From Cubamyces lactineus (taxonomy: Eukaryota > Basidiomycota > Agaricomycetes > Polyporales > Polyporaceae): a stretch of 64,000 bases of DNA. Of this stretch, positions 28,019 to 44,408 are shown one piece after another. The position numbers and the translations under genes were made by a program. The first letter of the stretch is position 1. Each line of letters begins with the position of its first letter. The stretch covers positions 558,001-622,000 of the forward strand of contig JACDTU010000010.1 in the NCBI GenBank assembly GCA_022376465.1, read 5' to 3'. The notes under the pieces were generated by a model. It made no database searches and had not been told where the DNA came from. It saw nothing but the letters and a program-made list of their open reading frames with translations.

Positions 28019-28604
28019 CCCGGATCGCGTTGAAGGGTGATAGTGCTTGCTAGTGATGGTACGCCGCGTGTCAAGTGTGAAGAGTTATGTTCACAGAATA
28101 AGTACAGCGTATGGATACACAAGCGAGGTCGGTGATGGTCGAGTTCAGGATAGAACAGGCATAGAGCACAAGGTAGTGACTGGACGAGTTCAGGGACGCG
28201 CGATCGTCACTGTGCTTCGCCACAACCTGGGCGCTAGTGCGAAAAATGGCATCACGTGTATATAGCGCGCCTATCTGCGTGACGCCCGCGAGCTCCTGAT
28301 TCCTGGAGGCATCATCTCATCTTCCTCGCATTGTTGGTGGAAATCCTGGCTTTGCGTGCTCTAAATTGGACGTTGCTTGCCTGCATACAGCATAGAATTT
28401 CTGAAGTGGCGGTACTGCGAAATCTGCGTATGTTGCGGCGTGACCGAGTCATGGCTGGCTGCATTGAACTCAGTGACATCGCTGCAATGCACTGGTGGTG
28501 CTTAGATCCGACTCTGACTGAGCTTGACTCGTGCTTTCATGGTCATATAGACCGCCGGCTTCTCCGCGAAGCTCGAAACCCTACCACTTCAGTAATCTGT
28601 CACC
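28019..28604. other. Divergent promoter region
   Basis: 586 bp lie between the start codons of the NFKBIL1-like gene (minus) and the GTPase gene (plus). No gene seen. Confidence 0.5.
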
Positions 28605-31343
28605 ATGACTAGCTTACGCACCTTTCAATCCGAGATAGACCAAATACACCATCGCGAGCTCGCGAAGCAGCGCGCGCAGGCGGCTGCCGACCGGGCGAAG
28701 GCGGACAAGGACTCCAGCTCGAAGAAGGCCGCCGGGAAGGCCAGCCACGCGCGGAAGGAGAGCACCGACGCGGCTGATGCCTCCAAGGGCTCGATTGTGG
28801 GGAAGGAGCCACTAGCGTCTGGGGACGGGGACGCGACGACGTTGTCGGATATCGATGAACGGTTACAGGTGCGGGGTTCCCCCATCCGCGCGGCCTCGCT
28901 GCTGCCGTTCGAAGCCTGGCTCTAACCGTTCACGTCAATCGGGTGCATGTTCAGACGCTACTCCTCTCGCGATTACCTGAGAACCTCGAGAAGGCTCGGA
29001 ATCTCATCGCCTCATTACTTACGCGCAACCGCGGCGAGTACGTCTTTCGAATAGGTGCCCATCCGTCTGCAACCAAGCTCTTTGCCGGACAAGTGTCAAA
29101 TGAGAAGGAGGAATGGCAGGGGGCTCCTTGTACCGCCGAGGAGCTCGACATAATTGTTCAGGAGACGCAGGCAGCAGTTGACGAACTTGGGGGCAAGGTG
29201 ATTCATTGCTGCTTCCGCGTTGTATCCACTCTAGCATAGCTCATGTCCCATCATTCTCTGAAGACATCTACGCTCTTCGAGAGCAGAACAGATCATTCTA
29301 GAGCGGCGCTGCTCTTACGATTACCACCGCCCGACGTAGCGTTGACTCCGGAGGTTCGGTGTGCGGTGGTAGGGAATGTGGACAGTGGCAAGTCCACCAC
29401 ATTAGGCGTGCTGACGCGAGGTAAGTTCTCTTCATTTGTTAATAGCGCGTTGAATGCTAATGAGCCCCTTTGCAGGTGCATTAGATGATGGTCGTGGACG
29501 TGCACGAGTCAGCTTATTCCGTCACAAGCATGAGGTCGAGAGCGGGAGGACATCTAGCGTCGGCATGGAGGTATATCTTGACCAACGTCTACAACTGAGT
29601 CATGAGCTCAATGCCCGGTATGTTGCAGATCCTCGGATTCGGGCCTACCGGCAAGCCTATATTGCCACCCACCGCGCATTCCACCGACCCGGAGACGATC
29701 AGACGCGAAAAGATGGGATGGGAGGAGATCTCAAGACAGGCTTCCAAGATTATATCGTTCAGTGGTAGGTCTTACCGCACACACGTCGCAATCCTTCATG
29801 CATAACAAGCCTTCCACAGACCTGGCGGGGCATGAGCGATATCTGAAGACTACATTATATGGGCTGACGTCCGGCTCGCCATCCTGCGTCATACTCATCG
29901 TCGGCGGAAACGCCGGTCTCATTGGCATGTCCAAGGAACATCTCGCGATAGCATTAGCCCTAAGCGTCCCAGTGGTTGTCTGCATCACCAAGATTGACAT
30001 GACCCCGCCCAACATCTTGGAGAAGACAGTCGAGCAAGTGTCCAAGATCCTGCGCAGCCCCGGATGCAGGTCTGTCGCGCTACCTACTGTATGATAGATG
30101 TGCATGTGGTTGACAGGATGCTTGGCGCGTAGAAAGACCCCGGTTTTCGTGAAGTCCATGGAGACTGCGGTTGCGGTGGCCCAGGCCTTCGGGAAGGAGC
30201 GGTAAATTTCATGAATCTTCTCGTGTCAGTCCACTGTTGAACACATGTCGCTAGGTTAGCACCGGTTTTCCAGACGTCCAACGTCACGGGGGAGGGCCTT
30301 GACTTCGTGAGTTCCAAAGCCAACCACTCACCGAACAAGAGCCGAGACCTAATACATCAACGTTAGCTGCGCACTTTCCTGAACCTCCTCCCGGCTAGCG
30401 AGAGCGACACAGAGAAGTTTATCACCGACCAGCCACTCGAGTACTGCGTCACTGAAGTGTATTCTGTGCCCTACGTCGGCACCGTCGTCGACGGCATCGT
30501 CAACTCCGGGTCCATTAAGGCGGGTGATGCCGTGCTCTTCGGCCCAGATTCGAATGGGAACTTCCATGCCACCTCCGTGAAGTCAATCGAGCGGAAGCGG
30601 TATGTCTGACACCTTTCAGCCCCTGATTGAGATGCACAATAGTGATTAAACGGTGTATTAGGGCGCGAGTGCCGAGCGCGGAAGCTGGTCAGTGCGTATC
30701 GCTTGCGCTGAAGCGTGTCAGGCGCACCGAAGTCAGGAAGGGCATGGTTCTGGTCCACAAGACGGAGACGCCTCCGAGAGGCAAGCTGACTCTATCTTTG
30801 TATTCTCTGATCATAGGCCGTGCTGACCCCATTCGTGCAGCTGTGCGCCAGTTCGAAGGACAGGTACTCATCCTCTAGTACGTACTCGTTACGACTGCTG
30901 TCCTAGGATCCCAGCTAACCGGCTCGTTCGCTAGTCACAACACGACCCTGCAGCGGAACTATCAGGCTATGCTGCATTGCGGGGTGAGTCACACATCCGA
31001 TTATCACGCGACCCTGGGCGCGCGAATGAGGAAAAGGGTGCATGGGGAGAGATAGCTAGAACTGACTCCGGATTGTGTCTTCGTAGGCTGTGCGGCAGAC
31101 GGTGCGGATAATCAGCATGGACCACCCGCAGGGCATCCTCCGCACGGGAGATCGGGCGACGGTCACCTTTGAGTTCATCTCGCATCCCGAGTACATCAAG
31201 GAGGGCATGAAGCTCTTGTTCCGCGAAGGGAAGACCAAGGTATGCTCCAGTGGTCACCGTTCGTTCTGCAGTCCTATTCTTCGCGGTGCTCACGCAGCTT
31301 TCTGATCCTTCAGGGTCTTGGTGTGATCACACGATTATTGTGA
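28605..31343 (+). CDS. GTPBP1/2-type translational GTPase
   Basis: Exons 28605-28868, 28955-29197, 29264-29420, 29476-29570, 29629-29764, 29820-30069, 30133-30201, 30255-30306, 30367-30599, 30662-30780, 30841-30877, 30935-30983, 31087-31239 and 31314-31343 close in phase to 628 residues. The third exon's acceptor is uncertain: 29240 and 29282 also fit the phase. The GTPase core has GNVDSGKST (G1), DLAGHERY (G3), TKID (G4) and TSN (G5), followed by EF-Tu-like beta-barrels ending [16 protein letters not shown]. This resembles animal GTPBP1/GTPBP2, which are linked to mRNA turnover and stalled-ribosome handling, rather than EF-1alpha or Hbs1. The intron at 30781-30840 begins with GC instead of GT. 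Reading straight through is also open, but would insert residues ending in GRADPI that do not fit the family. Confidence 0.92.
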
Positions 31344-32398
31344 TGCGAAGCAGGTGCACCTTTCGTACTGTGGCACGTCACTGTCTGGATGTCCGTTCCT
31401 TGTTGTGCATTCACCGGCACGGCCAGCCCTTTTCTCGTTTCACTCTCTTTCTCCGCCACCGTGGTTTGTAATCTGGATATAGCCGTGTGGATCGGTTCGC
31501 CCTGCTTCATGCCTCATGGCGAGCATCTTGTAGCATATTTCAGTGTGCGCTGTATATCATGCACCGGATGGATGAACTCTATAGGTGACCCCGCCTAGTC
31601 AATGCGTGCGAGTCTCGATATCGGGCGGCCAAGCGCTGTACCTAGCCCCGTCTCCCTACTTCGGGATAGCGTCGGCTGCATCCTCATCAACAATCCGGAG
31701 ACCACATTTATCCCACCATCTGGTTACGAGAATACAGGCTGTCCTTGCCCAAGTCATGTATGGCAGACGGTTGCGAGGTGCTATAGAGCCTAGCCGAGAC
31801 CTGAACGGCATTTATTGAGATTGGCTGTGCGCTAATTACTCTGAGTGATTCATATTGATTCGTTCACTCTGCCCACGTCCCCTTCTCACCTAGGTAGAAA
31901 GACTTTGGCACGCTCGGGTGCCGAAGGGCGTTGGGCGTATCACTTGCAAAGGACAGAAAGCGGACCGTTGGTGGCGCTAGAGTCTATCAGGGCACAGCCA
32001 TTCCCGTTCTTGGCGAGCAGCGAGGGCGCTTAGCTTCCCCGCTTTGGTTGACATCGCATTATAAGCTCGGTCGGCTGCTGCAGCGAGTCCACGAGCTGCC
32101 TAACTGCTTGTCCGCGTACCACCACTACCGCTGCTATCGTCGCATGCTGGGTGTTGTCAGAGGGCCTACACGGTAGCTTATCCCCGGGGCGGTGTAGGTT
32201 GGACAGATTGAGCGGTATGCGTCTTACTTTCGTTCTTATCTGATGAACCTTCTCCTTATATGCGCAGTTCTATAGACCCAGAGGTTCCTTCCGTCATCAT
32301 TTAGGCGCGGTCGTTCAACTTCCAACTCTCGGTGCAAGTGCTCCTGCTGCTACTGCTGCTGTCCTAGGATACGAGTGCAAGAAATCCTCAGTGCCGTC
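31344..32398. other. Intergenic region, no gene
   Basis: 1.05 kb lies between two plus-strand genes. Short frames only. A C/T/G-rich tract with CTG triplets at 32340-32363 lies just before the next start codon. Confidence 0.5.
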
Positions 32399-34559
32399 AT
32401 GGCATCCTCTGCGAACATACAGCCTGAGAACTTGCGGAGGACACGCTCTGAGGGGTCAGCGCCAGGCTTTGGCTCTCCGCGTGCCGGTCCAGTGCGCGTA
32501 CGTGTATCACGCCGAACAGGCTCGCCTGTGGGGAGAGCGCCTCCTACACTTCCCCCGCTTGACCTTCCCCGAGAGCCCCTCATGCCTTCGTTGCACTCTA
32601 CCCCGATAGCTCGCGGCCCTCCACCTACCTGGGACGTGCCGCTCTTTGACGAACCACGTCGCGTGCCACCAGCGCCCCCGCCTCCAGATCAGAATGCGGA
32701 GAATGAGGGAGCGGATGGTCTCATAGGTATGCTCATGGAGTCGTTGGGATATGCTGGACCGAACGCGAAGGCCAGGCGCGAGCTCCTGTCCCTGATATTC
32801 TCGTTAACCTTCGGGTTCGCTCAAGTTCGTTCGTGTTTACATTGTGGCATATGATATGCCGGCTTACTCGTGTGTGCAACAGGTTGTCGTCATCATCACG
32901 CTGCTCGCGTATTCTGCTCACCATGAAAGCCCCACAATATCCGGAGAGACTGAATGGCAGGCATGCGATAGACCTCTCGGGACATGGAATGCACTGTGGC
33001 TGATAAGGGTGGGCCTCGGCTCCTTGTTGGCCTATTGGACGTGGCGTAGGGAGCGCGCGGCGGGGATAAGGTACTATTGCGGCCATACATGGGTGTACGT
33101 CACATCGCAATACTTGACTAACTGCGTTCAATCAGGCGTGCGAGAAGGCGAAACCAAAGCGATACCGAGCTTGCCACTCAGCGTTACCTAGACGGACGGC
33201 CTCACTATGCCCAGGTAGATCAGGGCCCAATGAGAGCTCCGCTTCGACAAGGAAGTCGTGCGACGGGTCTCTCATACGAAGGCTCACGCAACTACGGTAC
33301 AGATGCAGCTGGCAATGTGCCACAATCGCGCTTGCAGGCTCGGTTTGTACTTTGTTCGGTCTAGATGACACCACTGCTGACCTACATGCAATGCAGGGTC
33401 TCCTTGTGCATGTCGTTTGTATCTCTTGCCTGGTTTCTGACTGCTCATGTACTCGCATATACCTCTGTCAACACTTGCCGGTTCTCCGCACCTCATCTCT
33501 GGTGGCTTACCTTTGGTATTCTGTGCATCCTCTATGTTATGATTCTAGAGATCTTCTTGCTGGGTCTACTTGTCTTCATCCTCGGGCCAGTCCTTTACGT
33601 AAGTTGGCGCAGCCACACGGCTGCACCTTATTACTGACACCTTTTTGCTGCAGCTCGTGTGGAACATCTTCCTGCTCTGTCTAGGAAGACACCCTCTGCA
33701 AAATCCCCATTATATCAAGCCGGACATCGGAAAGCTCCCTAAATCTATCGTTCAGCAAATCCCTCTCGTCTTGTACATACCCCCTCCTCCGGGGGATTCT
33801 GCGGGGGAGAACCCTGCAGTCGCTGTTCCGCCAGCGGCGCACTCATTCCCCCCGAAGAGCTCCCTTACAGGATCCGCAACATCCTCGACTTCGCCCGCCA
33901 TCAAACGGCGCTTCGCATTCTTCCGGCGCAAAGGCAGCGTCGCGGCTAAGAATAAGGCGCGCGGTTCGCCGCAAGAAGGCGGCGACGGCGCGGCGGAGAA
34001 GGGCGGAGCGGGTGCGGGGAAGCAGCCCGACGAAGACGAGGCGGAGGAGGACGTGCCGTGGGACGAGATGTGGGAGAAGGGCGAGCACCCGTTCGTTCGG
34101 CTCGAGGGCAACCGCGCGGTGTGCGCGATCTGCTTGATGGACTTTGAGGAGCCGAAGCGCGTGCGCGGGCCTGGGGCCAAGACTGCTACTGCCTCTTCGG
34201 GCGGCGATGTGCCAAAGAGTACGGCGCGTGAGGGTGGCAATGGTGCCGATGAGGTGCAAGAGATACAGGTAGAGGAGGTCACTGAAGAAGAACGAGACGC
34301 ATTGAAGCTCGACGATGCCGGCGAGGGGCCACAACCTCTGCGCTTGCTCTTGTGCGGGCATGCATTCCACGTAAGCATCTCTCTCACCTTGTTCCCTATA
34401 CGCAAGTGCGATGACTGATTCCTTCTTGCTCTCTTGCCCCTGCAGCAAACGTGTGTGGATCCGTGGCTGACAGAAGTCTCCGGGCGGTGCCCGACGTGCC
34501 AAAGACCAGTAGAGATCCCGCAGCCTTCGAAGAAGGGGAAACGAAGGCGGCGGACATGA
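32399..34559 (+). CDS. Multi-pass membrane RING-H2 E3 ubiquitin ligase
   Basis: Exons 32399-32824, 32883-33070, 33136-33342, 33397-33598, 33654-34370 and 34446-34559 join in phase to 617 residues. The N-terminus is Pro/Arg/Ser-rich. Hydrophobic segments follow in exons 2 and 4-5, about four or five in total. They include VVVIITLLAYSAHH, a Trp-rich segment around WLIRVGLGSLLAYW, and two or three closely packed helices around LWWLTFGILCILYVMILEI. A long basic and acidic cytosolic region leads to a C-terminal RING-H2: CAICLMDFEEP near residue 497, then about 70 variable residues, then LLCGHAFHQTCVDPW and CPTCQRP. The His-Gln junction across the last intron completes the zinc ligands. It is predicted to be a membrane-bound ubiquitin ligase; compartment and substrate are unknown. 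The unusually long insert between the first ligand pair and the rest of the RING is notable. Confidence 0.9.
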
Positions 34560-35344
34560 TGCACTAATGATGCCTCGATGCCTGACGACTCATTGGCGTG
34601 AATACGCAATTGCTCATCTGAATACCGTACCTTTCGTTCAACTTGCCCTAGTGCTCCCCAAGTCTGGGTCCGCGGTAGCTCTCTCGTTACGTCCCTGAGT
34701 GCTGAATGATGCCCTGTGCTTTGTATCGTAACTGTCCCCTGCTCAACCCCGCTCATGTATGTACATCAAGTCATTGTATACTACTGTACCTATCGGTGGC
34801 CCTCGACAGTATCTCATTAGTACTCAATCTAGTGAATGTATGTCGGACATGCCTGGGTCCTCTTTGTACTGGACCTTTGGCGCGGTGGGCCTCGGCTTCT
34901 GGTTCCATGCCCATAGGGCCGGTGCTATTGACTTTCCTTACCACTGTATATTAGTTCGGTATTGCCACCGGTTACAATGCCCATAGCCTTGGTGTTTGTA
35001 TGACCAAGTGCGCCCGCGACCCTATCTTATATGGCCTCTCTATCTAAGATGGTTTGGCGACTTACTATAGAATCCCCAGAAAGCTGGTATGTAGTTCCTC
35101 ACGCGTCAATTCGAGATACCGTGATGGAATATATACCACAAACGCCCCAGTGGAAATGGGGGTTAAGACAAATGTACAACCCGATACACAAGAGAGGGCT
35201 CATCATAGAGATACCGCTATAATCCCGCTTCATATACGCTTTCTAAGCGCTGCAGACCTTCTCAATTCTATGCGACTTAAGATGGGGGGCTATGTAGAAC
35301 ATCTGATTAGCTTTCTGCGCCGTTATCGGACAGGATGCTATGAC
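34560..35344. other. Convergent intergenic region, no gene
   Basis: It lies between the RING gene (plus) and the manganese peroxidase gene (minus). If the peroxidase uses a final short exon like its neighbours, that exon would lie at about 35280-35320. No other coding sequence was seen. Confidence 0.5.
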
Positions 35345-36686
<1,342 letters not shown>

Positions 36687-38384
36687 CGCTGGAGCCGGGG
36701 GATGATACGAGAGGAGACGAACGTCCTGACGACTCTCGATCTGACTTCACCACCTTTTATACCTTCTCTCCAACGGATCCGTAGGTGTTCTGAGTCGCCA
36801 ACGGCGCAGTGAACTTGCTAGATAGTCTGTTGGGTTTTGCGCTACAGTCCAATCACCGACCAGCAATTCCGGCATTGTGTAGTCGAGCACCAAATCCATG
36901 GGTGAAGTTTCAGGACCATGGGTACGGGTTTTCACGTTCAAAGCTGTCGTTAACCAATGGCGAGGTATTGCGACCCCGGACGACGACACCAGGGCCCGGT
37001 GAAGTGGATTGCGGCGGCATTAACACAGTGCTGGAGCTGCGCTTTCGTACCTCCATGAGAGACAGAAGTAGATACATAGCGCATCCATTATGTCGGTTGA
37101 GGGTACGGCCTTGAAAACATCCACGCTTAGCTGCACTATAGGCACAACTGATGGCAAATGTTGGGAAGATGCTGTTGCCGGTGGAGCAATGTCAGCGAGG
37201 AAACAACAAATAGGTCGTTTGATTCACAAACGAAGTCTAAGAAGAGACGACATACCAATGTGTCGGGCAATGGTGGTTCGGGAACGAACGACGCCCGGCT
37301 TTCTGTGAGAGCGCGTTTGGGGAAGCGCCGGTGACAGCGAAATGGATCGGCATGGGCGCTTGGGTTGGCAGGCGTTCAGTAGACCTCCCTCTTTCGAGCT
37401 ACCACCACGAACCCACCTCTAGTTCGCGATTATCTCCTCGCTTTCCCTCCTCAAACTTGTTTATGTGATCTTTTCTGTGGATGGGCAGCCTTGGCAAGCG
37501 ATGTTTTGCTTGGCAAGGCCCTATCAGGAGCGATTCCCATATCCGGGTTCTCAGTCTGAGGCTTGGTAGCTGCCAAACCCACGGCTTCCCACCCGTCCTG
37601 GGAGAGTCCAGGCCCGGATGACGCCTTCCAGGATGCTGATTGGTGGGAATCCCTGTACGCAGCCTGATCTGTCGATATTTACTGACTACTGATTATCCGG
37701 ATCGCACACGGCTAACAGCATCGAGTCGCGGTATTATCACTAGTTAATACTAGGTACATTCTCGCGACTACTACTGCAGTATCACAGCGGCTCGGGTTGG
37801 CTGATACGACTCTAGGGAATCCATGTGGGACGCCCCGCTATGACTCTGAGACGTTCTTCGAATGCTGTGAAGAAGACGGGAATCGCGCCCCCAGTCAGCA
37901 TCAATACCTCCAAGATTGCGCAATCAGTAGATTGTACACTTGTCGACTCATAGTCGTCAGGTGGTGATATACACTAGTACGCATTCCGGAACATCACGAG
38001 ACGAGAACTAACGCCAGATCCAATCCCATGTCCTCGTTGCTTCCCATAGTCCTGGGAGCAGTTCCCGAAGACCGTTCACCGGCGCGAGAGATCTTCTCAT
38101 GTTGGAGCCACGAGTTCGGATGCGTACGATCATTTGCCTGCGGGGCTGAGTTATGTCACAAATCTCGGGGCCGGTAACTGCCCCAAGCAGGAGACGGCTA
38201 TCGCGCACGACAAGCTTCAGTCTAAATTGTATACATTGGATGACACAACCACTGATGTTACAACAACCTCGTGAGAGGTGAAACCACAGGGCAGAAATAC
38301 AAGGGATGAAAGACCAGAAAGCGCATATATAAGATGTCAACTCCGCGGCACCGCCACGAGTGACCGAGACCGAGGTTGAACTCT
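36687..38384. other. Peroxidase-cluster spacer
   Basis: 1.7 kb lies between the MnP start and the 3' end of the first LiP gene. A minus-strand frame near 38008-38340 has no recognisable product. It contains the MnP promoter. Nothing further is supported. Confidence 0.5.
36755..36761 (-). promoter_or_regulatory. TATA box of the manganese peroxidase gene
   Basis: TATAAAA on the minus strand lies about 70 nt before the start codon, matching the position in the neighbouring peroxidase genes. Confidence 0.7.
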
Positions 38385-39881
<1,497 letters not shown>

Positions 39882-39951
39882 GGCGAGTCTGGAGGAGAGA
39901 AGGGAACAGAGGACTTGAGTGCTCTGAGGGCTTGGCTCGACACCGTCGAGC

Positions 39952-39958
39952 TTTTATA
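39952..39958 (-). promoter_or_regulatory. TATA box of lignin peroxidase A
   Basis: TATAAAA on the minus strand, about 71 nt before the start codon. Confidence 0.7.
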
Positions 39959-40148
39959 CGTTCGACATGTCGTGGTCGGAACGACATATCCTATGTGTTT
40001 GACGCGGCTTCTACCTCTGATCTCGTGCCAAGACCAGGGTCGGCGGGCCCTATAGGCTTGACTAGGCCAATGGTGGACCAGACATTTCGCTATTCTTGTT
40101 GTTGTATGCGCGTCCGACACAGATCGGTGGTGGCCTGCTCGTCCAAAG

Positions 40149-40163
40149 CGTCGGTGTGTCGCA
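40149..40163 (-). promoter_or_regulatory. Shared LiP upstream element, copy A
   Basis: In the sense of transcription this reads TGCGACACACCGACG, 268-282 nt before the start codon, followed by a GGAC. Close copies stand at nearly the same distance before LiP B and LiP C. Confidence 0.55.
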
Positions 40164-41986
40164 TCCGGGATCGCACGCAGCCAATGACAATGCATATTCA
40201 AGCGCATCGGACCCTCTTCAGTAGAGACCCACCCGCGGGTGTGTCCTCGCCCCCGACGCCCCCGTCAATTGCTGTGAAATTATATTGATCTAGGGGTCAG
40301 CAGACTCTCATATCCGCTAGCGTAAGTGAGACAGAAACCCACCAGCGGAAGCACTACGCCTTTCTTTCCGCCAAGACGTGGTCGGAAGTCCTTGATCCTC
40401 GTCAAACAGAACGGCAGCCTGTACCGTGCCAATGGACCGTCAGTGCTCGCCCTCACAGCGATTCAAAGGCCCAGCGTCAACGGGAACGATACAACGGGAT
40501 GAGCGCGTGATCGGAGGCATTCTCAGATTGAGCTCCACATGAGGCAACGGCAACGGCAGCAAAGGTCTGTAACCGCGTGGAATGGCCAAGGATGCCACAC
40601 CTTCATGATGCAGCCTTGACTCTCTGGCTTGGCAATAGACAAGAACTGACCAACCGCTAGACGAGGGTTAGCTTGTTTGTTCTTACGCCGACTCTTGCAC
40701 GGGAATCATAATGCTGACCCACTTGTGGACAAAAGTTGAGGAAAAGTTTCGGCATCAATGGCTTGTGCAATTTCGAGTTACGCATGTGGAGGGTACCATG
40801 CGACCTGTTCAATTGACTCAATGTCCAACACGATCATTGGGCTTTGTGTGCTACTCAGGCCAGAAAGGTGATCGGACGTACGTAGACTGACGTCCGCGGA
40901 CTCGTTGAACTGAAGGGCAAGAGGGGTGCTCGTATTGTGCCCTCAGGCTGCATTACGAACAGCGCCGCAAGGCACGGGACCCTCAGAACCTGGGAAGCGC
41001 AAGCTGCTGCTATCCCGGAGATGTACAGTCACTTTGTTCGGGGCAGGCCCAAAGCTCCCACCGTGGTCGATTCGTGGAGGCCGGCAGATGTGGTGAAAAT
41101 AGGCGTGGGTTGAGATGTGCCTGTGAAGTTAACTGATCGTCGGCGGGGCCCGGCCCAAGACGCCCGCCCCTCCCATGCACGGAGAGGACTCGATGTCTTT
41201 GAGCTCGGCCGTGAGGAACCGGCAGTAAATTTGTGGGAGAATGGTTGTCTTAAATCGCGTTTTGGCTAGATGTTCGCACAATGCGTGAGGCTTGCAGGTG
41301 GGACGTCACGCACATAGCCCATGCGTTGCGAGCAAGGCGGACCCGCCGAACCCTGTCTTCTCCGCCCTACCGACGCAAGTCCCAAGCGTACACAGATGGT
41401 CAGTCATGATGCGTATGGAGGACACCATACGGTAACATGAACTCCGTGACAAAGATGTGAAGGATATGGGAAGCAAGTTCAAATCCCTGCCTCCGAGCCC
41501 GATGGCGTTTCAGCGTAGTAGAGGCTATGTGAGCGAACTTAACGTGCCTTAGTGAATCTCATAGATAGTGCATACCACGATAGGATTTGTTTCTCTGGAT
41601 TCTCGCTCGATATGTTTCCTCTCAGGCTCTAAGACTCCGATGAAGGAAATGAATGGACTCGCGTCAGTGACCTTCACCGCGGCGCTCGCCCAAGCATAAG
41701 CGCTTAAGTAGACATGGGCGCTCCGCCTCGCTGCGCCTCCAGCATGAAGTTTGACCTCGGGAGACGGGGGCTGCCTAGTACATACTGCGGAAAAAAGGTC
41801 GAGATCGAGCAATATGAGCTAGTTGTTCTAGTAACACCTTTGTATTGCATACACCAATATTGTACAAACAGACTCATACACCAGACCACACTCGAGGGAC
41901 GGACACCTTGAAATGACGCTGAGGCTTCCGCGCTACATAAAAAAGATCAGATTGAGTTTAGCAGGATACGTATAAGAGTTGTCCTA

Positions 41987-43420
<1,434 letters not shown>

Positions 43421-43496
43421 GCTGGTGTCGCGATGTACCAGGTGCAGAAAGGGCGAACACAAGTGCTCTGGAGTACTTGCAGGCCGGCCTCTGCCC

Positions 43497-43503
43497 TTTT
43501 ATC
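43497..43503 (-). promoter_or_regulatory. TATA-like box of lignin peroxidase B
   Basis: GATAAAA on the minus strand, about 77 nt before the start codon, in the position where the other peroxidase genes have TATAAAA. Confidence 0.55.
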
Positions 43504-43682
43504 CTTGTCAGACCTCACAAAAATAGTTGCAGACCCATCAGTGTTTACAGGCTCGGCCCTGCGTCGTACTGCGACAAGAATGGTGCTGCTGGAATTTCGC
43601 GCAAGCGGCCAATGACAACACAGATATTCCGTTGCTCTCGGTGCCGTGCGCATCGTCGTCCTCATCAAGGACATGCGCGAGA

Positions 43683-43709
43683 GTGTCCGTACCGCTGGTG
43701 TGTCGCGCA
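43683..43709 (-). promoter_or_regulatory. Shared LiP upstream element, copy B
   Basis: The core TGCGCGACACACCAGCG is 273-289 nt before the start codon and is followed by CGGACAC. The spacing to the ATG is the same as in LiP C. Confidence 0.6.
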
Positions 43710-43841
43710 CAACGATCAGTTCGTCCAATCGCGATGGCTTGCGGGATGCTTCCCCGCTAGTGACTCACAACATCGTGTCTGCCGGTGCGTATCACTGCCG
43801 TAAAGCACTATGAATACAGATAGCTGTCAGGGCGAACAAGC

Positions 43842-44408
43842 TCAGTCCTGCCAGAACCAGTGAGAGACGAACCTGTCGACAAATGCGCTATCTATGGCAT
43901 GGCACGTTAGGGGTGGTAGATCAGAGAACTTACTGGGGTCGCCGTTGCTTCGCCATGCCACGGCGGCCTTTACAGAACGCTAGGACGAGCCCGGGCACCA
44001 TAAGGTTTCTGAGGATGCCTGCACGATGTAGTATGGCACATCGGTAAATACACTTGCCCGGTGAGTCGCACAACAAATTCACATTGACCTGATGTGGCGG
44101 GCGATAGCGGGAAACCAGTAGAGCGGGCAGATACTACGATGGCCATCGAGAAGACTGCCCAGAAGTTGACCTAAAGACGGAACGAAGCATGACAGAACTA
44201 TCAGAATTGACACTTACTAAGTGTTCTGTGAAGCAATACGTCGCCCTTGCTCGCAAATACACCAAGCTTAAGGTTGGTTCGTATCTATACGACGTGCCAC
44301 ATAGGAGGTATTAGCGACAGACGAGCTATCAACTTGTTCATAGTAGGCAGTGCACTTACCTGAAATGAACGGTGCCGGCACCGAGTCGAGTGATCGACAT
44401 CAGAAGTT
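43842..44408 (-). pseudogene. Possible spliced gene remnant, membrane-protein-like
   Basis: Five short segments (43842-43872, 43934-44018, 44089-44170, 44218-44284 and 44360-44408) are bounded by good donors and acceptors and join in one phase. They give a chain of about 104 residues with a hydrophobic stretch around VNFWAVFSMAIVVSARS and a second around ILRNLMVPGLVLAF, ending in a basic KGRRGMAKQRRP and a stop. I could not extend it upstream in phase, although an isolated in-frame exon seems present near 44610-44690. It may be the 3' part of a multi-pass membrane protein that is broken or has tiny exons. No family was recognised. The phase agreement over four introns argues against chance; the missing 5' half argues against an intact gene. 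Confidence 0.35.

Larger units (their letters stand above)
39882..41986. other. Peroxidase-cluster spacer
   Basis: 2.1 kb lies upstream of LiP A. The proximal 400 bp are its promoter. A minus-strand frame near 41549-41812 has no recognisable product. No gene or clear repeat is supported. Confidence 0.5.

Noticed and set aside
41463..41500. TTCAAATCC-like sequence resembling a tRNA T-loop
   Set aside because: No paired T-stem, acceptor stem or D-arm could be found around it.
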